From positions 1 to 6,985 of the forward strand of contig RFNJ01000075.1 of NCBI GenBank assembly GCA_009927255.1: a DNA stretch of 6,985 nt, given 5' to 3'. This DNA is from Pseudomonadota bacterium (GTDB taxonomy: Bacteria > Pseudomonadota > Alphaproteobacteria > UBA2136 > UBA6156). The position numbers and the translations under genes are program-made. Below, piece by piece: positions 1 to 5,329 of this stretch; positions within the stretch are counted from its first letter, which is position 1; every line of letters begins with the position of its first letter. The notes under the pieces were generated by a model that was given only the letters and a program-made list of their open reading frames with translations, was not told where the DNA came from and searched no databases.

Positions 1-748
1 GGGCGATGGTGTTGGTCCAGCCGACAAAGCGCACACGTTCGGCTACACCCAGCTTCTGCGCCATGTTTTGCCAAACCTCCCGCTCTGGCCCCTCGCCCGC
101 AAACACCAGCACCACCTCGGCAGGCAGTTTTTGCAGCGCCCGCAGCGCCACATCACCACCCTTCACTTTATGCAATCGCCCCGCCTGCAACAACACCCGC
201 TGCTGCGGCGTAATCCCCAACTCTCGCCGCACCTCGCTGGCAGCATCGCGCCAACCCTTCAGTGGTTCAGGCACAAAATTGGGCAGATACTTTACCTTCT
301 CGCGCAACCACCCACCACGCACACAATATTCTCTAATTTGTTCTGTATTACCAATTATATAATCTACCTTATTCATGTAATTTTTCAGCTTATAAAATCC
401 ACCCAACCGCCCCACCCGTGCCCACGCCCCACGCGGCACGTCGCGTGTGGCACGGTTCATCCAGCTTTGCACCACATCGGGGGCAAACTCATCGGCAATT
501 CGCTGCACCCGCCGCCGCGTCAGGCCCAAAAACCCATCCAACCACCCCCCAAACGCCACCTGATGCACCACCACCCCCGCCCTACCCAATTCCCCCGCCA
601 GCCAGCTGCCCTGCCGCACCACCACCTGCTGTTCAATGGCTGGATGCCGCGCCAGCGCCACCAGCAACCGCAGCGCAAACATCTCCGCCCCGCCCGCATC
701 GGGGCTAGCCACCATCTGCAAAATCTTCAGCTTCCGCGCCGCAGGCAT
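1..748 (-). CDS. GT4-family glycosyltransferase, N-terminal part (runs off window)
   Basis: Seen: translation of the minus strand from an ATG at 748 gives 249 uninterrupted codons to the window edge, so the C-terminus is missing. The protein starts MPAARKLKILQMVASPDAGG; residues 18-24 (GGAEMFA) are the Gly-rich donor-fold loop typical of GT-B enzymes. Further on come NFVPEP, then GRLHKVKGGDVALRAL, FAGEGPE and RVRFVGW, which is the usual order at the start of the C-terminal Rossmann domain of family GT4 (Glycos_transf_1). Family knowledge: such enzymes transfer a sugar from a nucleotide-sugar to a growing glycan on the cytoplasmic face of the inner membrane. Context: its ATG overlaps the stop of the O-antigen ligase-like gene by one base (TGATG), indicating translational coupling and a role in LPS core, O-antigen or another surface glycan. 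The exact sugar and acceptor cannot be read from the sequence. Confidence 0.9.
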   Translation of the reverse strand, partial: MPAARKLKILQMVASPDAGGAEMFALRLLVALARHPAIEQQVVVRQGSWLAGELGRAGVVVHQVAFGGWLDGFLGLTRRRVQRIADEFAPDVVQSWMNRATRDVPRGAWARVGRLGGFYKLKNYMNKVDYIIGNTEQIREYCVRGGWLREKVKYLPNFVPEPLKGWRDAASEVRRELGITPQQRVLLQAGRLHKVKGGDVALRALQKLPAEVVLVFAGEGPEREVWQNMAQKLGVAERVRFVGWTNTIA

Positions 749-2022
749 CAGCCGTTCCCCAGCACCTTCACCACCCGCCCGCGCCGCCGTTTTTTCATAT
801 CATCGCCGCTCCAGCCTGCCCGCCAGCCAAGCAAGCACACAAAAATCAGATACGCCAACCACCACAAATTAAAAATACTGGTATTGGCCAAGCCACTCAG
901 CAAAAAGCCGCCCACCGCCGCCACCGCCGCCACGCCATAAATGTTCCCCTTGGCAAAGCCAAAAAACCGCACCAAAACCATCCCCATCATCACCACAAAC
1001 AACCCCAACCCCACCACGCCCGTTTCCAAAAGCAACTGAATCGCCCAGTTGTGCGGATGCAAATCCACCGCCTGCGGCAAGTTCCGATAATTCATCACCC
1101 CAATCCCCCACACCAGCTGCCCCATCCCGCCGTTCAGCACTTCCTGCAGCGCAATGCTCCATACTTCCAATCGCCCACTTAATAGCCCCCTGCCCACCCC
1201 TGCCTCGCCCAGCACACTTGCCCGCTCCCACATAAACTGCTGGCCATAGGCCAAGGCATAAAGCGCCATGCTGGCTGGCACCAACAAAATCCCCACCAGC
1301 CACTGCCACCGATGAATCGCCACCCCATGATACCGCCCGCCCAGCCACAAAAACAGCACCAGCGAAAATATCCCCCCAACCCACCCTGCCCGCCCACCGC
1401 ACACCAGCAACGCCACCACGCTTAAAGCCGCAAACGCCAAGCCAAAACGCACCGCAAAGGCCTCACCATCGCGCGCCTTCATAAACAACCGCGCCCACAC
1501 AAACGGCAGCAACACCGCCAGCGCACTGCTCACAAAATTTAACCGATACGGCGTGGTCGCCTTATCCACCCCATGCAGCGCCGCGCTCAACCGCTCATAG
1601 CCCCACAGCGCATCCAGCATGCCAAGCCCCGCCATCACCAACGTGCCCGCCACCAGCGCCCACAATAAATTCTCCACATGCCGCCCCGGCATCTCGCGCA
1701 GCACCATGAACAGCACCGCCGCCACCACCGCCGCAATTAATAGCTGCAGCCATTTATCAAAGCTGTAAGCCACATCAATGCCAACAAAAACCCCCACCAA
1801 CGCCCACAACATAAACACCACCACCAGCCACGTGATGCGGCTCTCCAGCATCAAGCGCACGGTGGCGCGCAGGCTTTCGTCTTTGGTCGCCAAACCACCC
1901 GTAATCAGCCCCAAGCCCAACAGCACAAACACCACCGCCTTGCCCAACAAAATAGTGGGCAACGCAAAGCCCAGCAGCAAACTGCTGGCCCGCCATAAAA
2001 GTTGCTTATCTTCCGCTTGCAT
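748..2022 (-). CDS. O-antigen ligase/polymerase-type membrane protein (Wzy_C family)
   Basis: Seen: a 424-residue, strongly hydrophobic protein with roughly ten or more membrane segments. A larger polar loop precedes the last segments and contains SGRLEVWSIALQEV (from about residue 283) and HPHNWAIQLLLETGVVGL (from about 322). The Arg of the first and the HPHN histidines of the second match the periplasmic loop of the Wzy_C superfamily (WaaL ligases, Wzy polymerases). Family knowledge: WaaL joins undecaprenyl-linked O-antigen to lipid A-core in the inner membrane; Wzy and some protein glycan ligases share the fold, so ligase versus polymerase is not settled. The C-terminus is a basic tail rich in Lys and Arg. 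Start choice: the ATG at 2022 has AAGG eight bases upstream, whereas a GTG at 2064 would add 14 residues without a good ribosome site. It is the first gene of a minus-strand operon with the glycosyltransferase. Confidence 0.88.
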   Translation of the reverse strand: MQAEDKQLLWRASSLLLGFALPTILLGKAVVFVLLGLGLITGGLATKDESLRATVRLMLESRITWLVVVFMLWALVGVFVGIDVAYSFDKWLQLLIAAVVAAVLFMVLREMPGRHVENLLWALVAGTLVMAGLGMLDALWGYERLSAALHGVDKATTPYRLNFVSSALAVLLPFVWARLFMKARDGEAFAVRFGLAFAALSVVALLVCGGRAGWVGGIFSLVLFLWLGGRYHGVAIHRWQWLVGILLVPASMALYALAYGQQFMWERASVLGEAGVGRGLLSGRLEVWSIALQEVLNGGMGQLVWGIGVMNYRNLPQAVDLHPHNWAIQLLLETGVVGLGLFVVMMGMVLVRFFGFAKGNIYGVAAVAAVGGFLLSGLANTSIFNLWWLAYLIFVCLLGWRAGWSGDDMKKRRRGRVVKVLGNG

Positions 2023-2210
2023 GGCCGCTACCTTAACACTCTTGCTTGACAATCTCCACCCCACCCCACATCATTTCTGCATGATTACCAACCTACCCCG
2101 CACCCCATATGCCCGCACCGGCGGCTTCGGCGGTGGCCGCTAGGCCGCATTTTTTCATTCCCCTCCCCTCTAAAATCCGCTAAAAATTCACCCAAACGAA
2201 AGCCAGTTCC
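2023..2210. other. Divergent intergenic region between ligase operon and glyS
   Basis: These 188 bases separate two divergent transcription units and must hold both promoters. I cannot assign a convincing -35/-10 pair on either strand. A TAAAAT about 40 bases before the glyS ATG could be a -10 element but has no good -35 partner. The plus strand is pyrimidine/C-rich here, like the flanking genes, so the bias is not due to coding alone. Confidence 0.4.
2031..2034 (-). promoter_or_regulatory. Ribosome binding site that decides the ligase start
   Basis: On the minus strand, AAGG lies eight bases before the ATG at 2022. The alternative in-frame GTG at 2064 is preceded only by a GTGGGGTGGGG-like stretch at poor spacing. 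This favours the shorter protein beginning MQAEDKQLLW. Confidence 0.55.
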
Positions 2211-3605
2211 ATGCCCGCCACCGATATGTCCCAACTCGTCAGCCTCTGCCAACGCCGCGGCTTCATCTTCCAAAGCGCCGAAATTTACGGCGGGATGAAA
2301 GGGCTCTACGACTTCGGCCCCTTGGGTGTCGAACTCAAAAACAATATCAAAGCCAGCTGGTGGCGCAGCATGGTCCACGAACGTGATGATGTGGAAGGCC
2401 TCGACAGCGCCATCATCGGCCCCGCCGTCACCTTCAAGCAATCCGGCCACGCCGATACCTTCAACGACCCCCTCACCGAATGCAAAAAATGCAAAGCCCG
2501 GATGCGGACGGATAAAATGGCCGACCCCACGGTGTGTGAAAGCTGCGGCAGCAAAGAACTGATGGCCCCCCGCGCCTTCAACATGATGTTCAAAATGCAA
2601 TACGGCCCCACCGAAGACAGCAGCAGCGTGGCCTATTTGCGCCCCGAAACCGCCCAACACATCTTCATGAACTTCAAGAATGTGCTCGACACCACCAACC
2701 GCCGCCCCCCCTTCGGCATCGCACAAATCGGCAAGGCCTACCGCAACGAAATCATCGCCCGCAACTTCATCTTCCGCGTGCGGGAGTTTGAACAGATGGA
2801 ATTGGAATTCTTCGTGGTGCCCGGCGAAGACGAAAAGTGGCACGAATACTGGCTCGAAGAACGGCTGAAATGGTGGGAAAGTATCGGCGTGCCGCGCAGC
2901 AAAATCAAAATTAACGATGTGCCAAAGGCCGACCTCGCCCACTACAGCAAACGCACGTTCGACCTCGAATACGAATACCCCCACGGCCACGACGAAGTCG
3001 AAGGCATCGCCAACCGTACCGACTACGACCTCGGCAACCACAGCAAAAACCAAAGCGAACTGAACCTCACCGCCAAGGTGCACCCCAACACCGCCAGCAA
3101 CACCAAACTCACCGCGCAAACGCTGGAAGGCAAACACTACGTCCCGTTTGTGATTGAACCCTCCGCCGGCGTCGAACGCTGCATGCTGGCGGTGATGAAC
3201 GAGGCCTACCACGAAGAACCCCTCCCCGCGAAAGAAGGACAAGCCCCCGACGCCCAATCTGAAACCCGCATCGTCCTCAAGCTCAAGCCCTTCTTGGCCC
3301 CCATCAAAGCAGCCGTCATCCCCTTGGCCCGCAACAAACCCGAACTGATGGCACTCGCCACCCAAACCAAAGCCACCCTGCAAAAGCTGGGTTTAGGCCG
3401 CATCCTGCTCGAAACTTCGGGCAACGTGGGGAAGGCTTACCGCAAGCATGATGAGGTGGGGACGCCGCTGTGTGTGACGGTGGACTTTCAGAGCTTGGAG
3501 GATGGCACCGTGACCATCCGCCACCGCGACACGATGCAGCAGGAGCGGCTGAGTTTGGCGGAGCTTCCGGCTTACTTGCAGGGGTTTTATCGGGTGGGGG
3601 GATAA
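2211..3605 (+). CDS. glyS: Glycyl-tRNA synthetase, homodimer (single-chain) type
   Basis: Charges tRNA-Gly with glycine in the cytoplasm (ATP + Gly + tRNA). Seen: 464 residues, close to the usual length of the bacterial homodimeric (GlyQS, EC 6.1.1.14) form, so apparently complete. Landmarks: GLYDFGPLGVELKNNI (residues 31-46, motif 1 region); four cysteines in C-x2-C...C-x2-C spacing (91, 94, 109, 112), a probable zinc site; AYLRPETAQ (141-149); GKAYRNEI and RVREFEQMELEFF (motif 2, 174-201); VIEPSAGVERCMLAVM (motif 3, 314-329). From about 355 a C-terminal anticodon-binding domain follows with ETSGNVGKAYRKHDEVGTP. This is not the alpha2beta2 glyQ/glyS type common in proteobacteria. The first ATG is used; an ATG five codons later is possible, and neither has a strong Shine-Dalgarno. 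The gene appears monocistronic, with a terminator just after it. Synonymous codon choice changes sharply near codon 400, from C-ending to G-rich. Confidence 0.97.
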   Translation: MPATDMSQLVSLCQRRGFIFQSAEIYGGMKGLYDFGPLGVELKNNIKASWWRSMVHERDDVEGLDSAIIGPAVTFKQSGHADTFNDPLTECKKCKARMRTDKMADPTVCESCGSKELMAPRAFNMMFKMQYGPTEDSSSVAYLRPETAQHIFMNFKNVLDTTNRRPPFGIAQIGKAYRNEIIARNFIFRVREFEQMELEFFVVPGEDEKWHEYWLEERLKWWESIGVPRSKIKINDVPKADLAHYSKRTFDLEYEYPHGHDEVEGIANRTDYDLGNHSKNQSELNLTAKVHPNTASNTKLTAQTLEGKHYVPFVIEPSAGVERCMLAVMNEAYHEEPLPAKEGQAPDAQSETRIVLKLKPFLAPIKAAVIPLARNKPELMALATQTKATLQKLGLGRILLETSGNVGKAYRKHDEVGTPLCVTVDFQSLEDGTVTIRHRDTMQQERLSLAELPAYLQGFYRVGG

Positions 3606-3626
3606 AGGTTACAAAATGACAGAATT

Positions 3627-3649
3627 GCGCCATTTTTTGGCGCTTTTTT
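3627..3649 (+). terminator. Intrinsic terminator after glyS
   Basis: GCGCCA (3627-3632) pairs perfectly with TGGCGC (3638-3643) around a loop of five T, followed by six T (3644-3649). It begins 22 bases after the glyS stop codon and ends that transcription unit. The downstream side on the minus strand lacks a T run, so it looks one-directional. Confidence 0.9.
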
Positions 3650-3865
3650 GTATAAGATTATGTAATTATTAGTATTTTTGGGGAATTTTATTTTTTTGGA
3701 GTTGTTTTTTTTGGAGAATAATTAAAAATGGTGAAATAATTATTTTGGGGGTTTTTTGATGGGTTTTAGATGGTTCTGGGGTGGATTTATTTACTTTTGA
3801 ATTGGAGCATATTTTGGGGGATTTGTCAAGGAAGATAGAGGATGTGGTTGCTTAAAATATGGTTT
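3650..3865. other. T-rich non-coding stretch, candidate DNA-unwinding region
   Basis: No credible gene is visible. The plus strand is made of T runs alternating with short G runs. It includes two copies of TTTTTTTGGAG (3691-3701 and 3706-3716) and an AT-only inverted repeat (3717-3744). Near its right end, TTAA-N7-TTTA (3852-3866) overlaps GTTTACACA (3862-3870), which is one base from a loose DnaA-box pattern (TTWTNCACA). It lies just right of the strand-composition switch at about 3400. The origin role is an inference; the base composition and repeats are directly visible. Confidence 0.4.
3717..3744. repeat. AT-only inverted repeat
   Basis: AATAATTA (3717-3724) and TAATTATT (3737-3744) are exact inverted copies with a 12-base spacer. 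The stem is purely A/T, so it would be a weak hairpin; it fits a protein-binding palindrome or an easily melted segment better than a terminator. Confidence 0.5.
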
Positions 3866-4003
3866 ACACAGCGGCTTCATTGAGTCCGCTGGATCACGAC
3901 GTGCGCGCGGCTTGACCGCCTGGGGTTTCTTCACCGACACGGGGCCGTGCTCCTCGTGATGACGGCCCGCGGGGGGTGCGGCTATTCGCATTGGTTGTGC
4001 CAT
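3791..4003 (-). CDS. Possible small basic protein (doubtful)
   Basis: An open frame of 70 codons from an ATG at 4003. Its first ~50 residues come from the GC-rich island and are rich in Pro, Arg, Lys and His (for example HHEEHGPVSVKKPQ and VKPRARRDPADS). The last ~20 residues come from the T-rich flank and look like chance extension. A promoter-like pair lies just upstream (4014-4040), which would give a leaderless or nearly leaderless message; no Shine-Dalgarno is seen. I recognise no family. The overlapping hairpins make a non-coding RNA at least as likely. Confidence 0.2.
   Translation of the reverse strand: MAQPMRIAAPPAGRHHEEHGPVSVKKPQAVKPRARRDPADSMKPLCKPYFKQPHPLSSLTNPPKYAPIQK
3869..4000. 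ncRNA. GC-rich, hairpin-dense island: candidate structured RNA (strand unresolved)
   Basis: An abrupt GC-rich block between T-rich flanks. Visible pairings: CAGCGG/CCGCTG (3869-3874 with 3886-3891, 11-base loop); GCGG/CCGC (3907-3910 with 3916-3919); GGGCCGT/ACGGCCC (3942-3948 with 3962-3968, 13-base loop). In addition, ATCACGA (3893-3899) is an exact complement of TCGTGAT (3954-3960), which sits inside the last loop, so a pseudoknot is possible. I do not recognise it as 6S, SRP, RNase P or tmRNA. Alternatives are a short minus-strand gene (70 codons, 4003 down to 3791), a palindromic mobile element, or an origin-associated structure. Confidence 0.35.
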
Positions 4004-4013
4004 AATGAGGGCT

Positions 4014-4040
4014 TTTATATTAGATTTTAGGGGTTGTCAG
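4014..4040 (-). promoter_or_regulatory. Promoter-like sequence firing leftward into the GC-rich island
   Basis: On the minus strand CTGACA (4040-4035) is followed after 15 bases by TATAAA (4019-4014). Each hexamer matches the sigma-70 consensus in five of six positions, although the spacer is shorter than the usual 17. Transcription would begin close to 4003-4008. This is the only decent promoter match seen around the island. Confidence 0.35.
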
Positions 4041-4110
4041 GCGGGGGTTGGGGTGGGATGGTATAAGGAGCACAGGTTGAGAATAACAAGGGCTGGAGTT
4101 TTTAGACATT

Positions 4111-5079
4111 ATGAGTAATTTGATTGCCCAGGCGGGGAAGGCTTTGACTCCAGAGTTAGAGGCTTTGGGCGCTAAGCATGGCTTGAACAAGGTTGAGACG
4201 CGGTTTTTGGGGCCTTTGTTGAAATATTTTGAGGAGCCGAATATTCGCGAGTTGGTGATTAATAAGCCGGGGGAAGTGGGTTATGAATTCCCCGACGGCA
4301 GCTGGAAATGGGTGCCGGCGCCGGAGCTGACGCTGGAGCAGCTGGAAGACTGTGCGCGGATGTTGGCGAACCTTTCGAATGAAGTATTTACGCCGAATCA
4401 CCCCGTACTTTCCTGCAAGATGCCGGGGGGACACCGGGTGCAGATTGTGGCGGGGCACCATACCACCAAGAAATTTACGATGACGGTGCGGATTCAGCAC
4501 CTTAAGAACTTTACGCTTGACCATTTTTACCTGCAGGAAGGGGCGAAAGAGCATATTATTGAGAGCATTAAGGCCAAGAAAACGATGCTGATTTCGGGGG
4601 GGACCAGCACCGGTAAGACCAGCTTTATGAACGCGGCGCTGAAGTATATTCCGATGCATGAGCGCTTGATTACGCTGGAAGACGTGCCGGAGCTTGATGT
4701 GCCGCACCAGAACTGCGCGCCGCTGATTTTTGGTGGAGCTAACCGTGACCCGACCGGGCGGGAAATTCGGGAAATGCTTAATGCCACGCTGCGGATGCGG
4801 CCTGACCGGATTTTGTTGGGGGAAATTCGGAAAGAGAACGCTTTTACCTTCTGTTCGGCGATTAACACCGGTCACGAAGGCAGCATGGCGACAATCCACG
4901 CCAACAGCCCCGATGCGGCGCTGGATGCGGTGATTAACCGTGTGATGCTGAACGGTGAGATTGCCGACAGTGCGCTGAATGTGCTGAAACGCCAGCTGCA
5001 TGATGATATTTATGGAGTGGTGCAATTGGTGCGGGAGGGGCCGAAGGTTACCGGCTTTTTTAAGGTTTTGAAGAAATAA
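4111..5079 (+). CDS. virB11: VirB11-family secretion ATPase
   Basis: Hexameric traffic ATPase that powers type IV secretion or conjugation at the cytoplasmic face of the inner membrane. Seen: 322 residues, the usual VirB11 length. The N-terminal domain carries IRELVINKPGEVGYE (45-59), typical of VirB11. Then follow Walker A GGTSTGKTS (163-171), an Asp box LITLEDVPEL (186-195), Walker B RILLGEIR (233-240, catalytic Glu in GEIR) and a His box GHEGSMATIHANS (254-266). All key residues are intact. The lack of a long N-terminal extension argues against CpaF, PilB or GspE relatives. Context is odd: no other virB or virD gene is in the window, with glyS upstream and SIMPL genes downstream. A GGAG lies 12 bases before the ATG, a weak ribosome site. 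The 5' leader is G-rich and no clear plus-strand promoter was identified. Confidence 0.95.
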   Translation: MSNLIAQAGKALTPELEALGAKHGLNKVETRFLGPLLKYFEEPNIRELVINKPGEVGYEFPDGSWKWVPAPELTLEQLEDCARMLANLSNEVFTPNHPVLSCKMPGGHRVQIVAGHHTTKKFTMTVRIQHLKNFTLDHFYLQEGAKEHIIESIKAKKTMLISGGTSTGKTSFMNAALKYIPMHERLITLEDVPELDVPHQNCAPLIFGGANRDPTGREIREMLNATLRMRPDRILLGEIRKENAFTFCSAINTGHEGSMATIHANSPDAALDAVINRVMLNGEIADSALNVLKRQLHDDIYGVVQLVREGPKVTGFFKVLKK

Positions 5080-5082
5080 AAT

Positions 5083-5116
5083 CTTTTGGGGGTAAAAATG
5101 CTCCCTTTTGGGGGTA
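5083..5116 (+). repeat. Short tandem-like direct repeat after virB11, possible weak terminator
   Basis: CTTTTGGGGGTA occurs at 5083-5094 and again at 5105-5116, a period of 22 bases. Between them GGGGGT and GCTCCC can form a six-pair stem with two wobble pairs, followed by four T. It begins four bases after the virB11 stop, so it may be a weak terminator, but the T run is short. Confidence 0.4.
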
Positions 5117-5312
5117 TTTTTGTGGGTTTGGGGGGTGGTTTTTAGGTGATTTATTGGGTGGGTTTGGATTTTATGAGGATTTTTTAGGAGATAGATTTAA
5201 TACCAAGTGAGTATGTGATGTGGATAGGATTAAGAGTCATTTGGTATTGATTTGGTATGCGACTGAAAGGGGTTGATGTTGGGGTGGGGTGGGTGTAGGG
5301 TTTGGGGTATGT
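5117..5312 (+). other. G/T-rich intergenic stretch before the SIMPL genes
   Basis: No gene is visible. The plus strand is dominated by G and T, as in the other right-hand gaps. The only notable structure is the inverted repeat at 5197-5250. The promoter of the SIMPL pair is expected here, but I cannot point to a convincing -35/-10 pair. Confidence 0.4.
5197..5250 (+). repeat. Inverted repeat in the leader of the SIMPL genes
   Basis: AATACCAAGTGA (5199-5210) pairs with TCATTTGGTATT (5237-5248) along 12 positions with a single G-T wobble. Two more outer pairs (one a wobble) extend it to 5197-5250, with a 26-base loop. A further copy of the half-site TTTGGTAT follows at 5251-5258. There is no T tail, so it is more likely an operator or an mRNA leader structure than a terminator. 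Confidence 0.5.
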
Positions 5313-5323
5313 AAGGGGGAGGA
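5313..5323 (+). promoter_or_regulatory. Strong ribosome binding site of the first SIMPL gene
   Basis: AAGGGGGAGGA includes GGAGG at 5318-5322, seven bases before the ATG at 5330. This fixes the start of that gene. Confidence 0.75.
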
Positions 5324-5329
5324 TTTGGG

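Noticed and set aside
68..940. Plus-strand open frame of 290 codons
   Set aside because: It crosses the glycosyltransferase and ligase genes in antisense; the product is rich in Pro, His and Arg with no recognisable domain.
869..1402. Minus-strand frame of 177 codons within the ligase gene
   Set aside because: It lies in another frame of a clear Wzy_C-type gene; its Gly/Ala/Trp-rich product is a by-product of G-rich codons.
2022..2064. GTG at 2064 as the ligase start
   Set aside because: It has no proper Shine-Dalgarno and adds a polar, variable-looking 14 residues; the ATG at 2022 has AAGG at good spacing.
2085..3383. Long open frame of 432 codons on the minus strand, antisense to glyS
   Set aside because: It lies opposite a full, well-conserved synthetase, has a Gly/Phe/His/Val-rich composition without domain motifs, and is explained by the C-ending codons of glyS leaving few stops on the other strand.
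3390..3420. Assembly chimera as the cause of the composition switch
   Set aside because: The glyS reading frame and protein similarity run unbroken through the switch into the anticodon-binding domain, which a random join would not preserve.
3869..4000. Known housekeeping RNA (6S, SRP, RNase P, tmRNA) or tRNA
   Set aside because: None of the hallmark conserved strings or a cloverleaf could be recognised by eye on either strand.
3600..4110. DnaA-box cluster
   Set aside because: Only one site with a single mismatch (3862-3870) was found; others such as TTATTTACT and TGTATAAGA have two or more mismatches, so no cluster is claimed.
4156..5025. Minus-strand frame of 289 codons antisense to virB11
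   Set aside because: It is fully covered by the intact VirB11 gene and shows no motif of its own.
4111..5079. CpaF/Flp pilus or GspE-type ATPase
   Set aside because: The protein has VirB11 length and the VirB11 N-terminal signature and lacks the long N-terminal region and tetracysteine features of those families.
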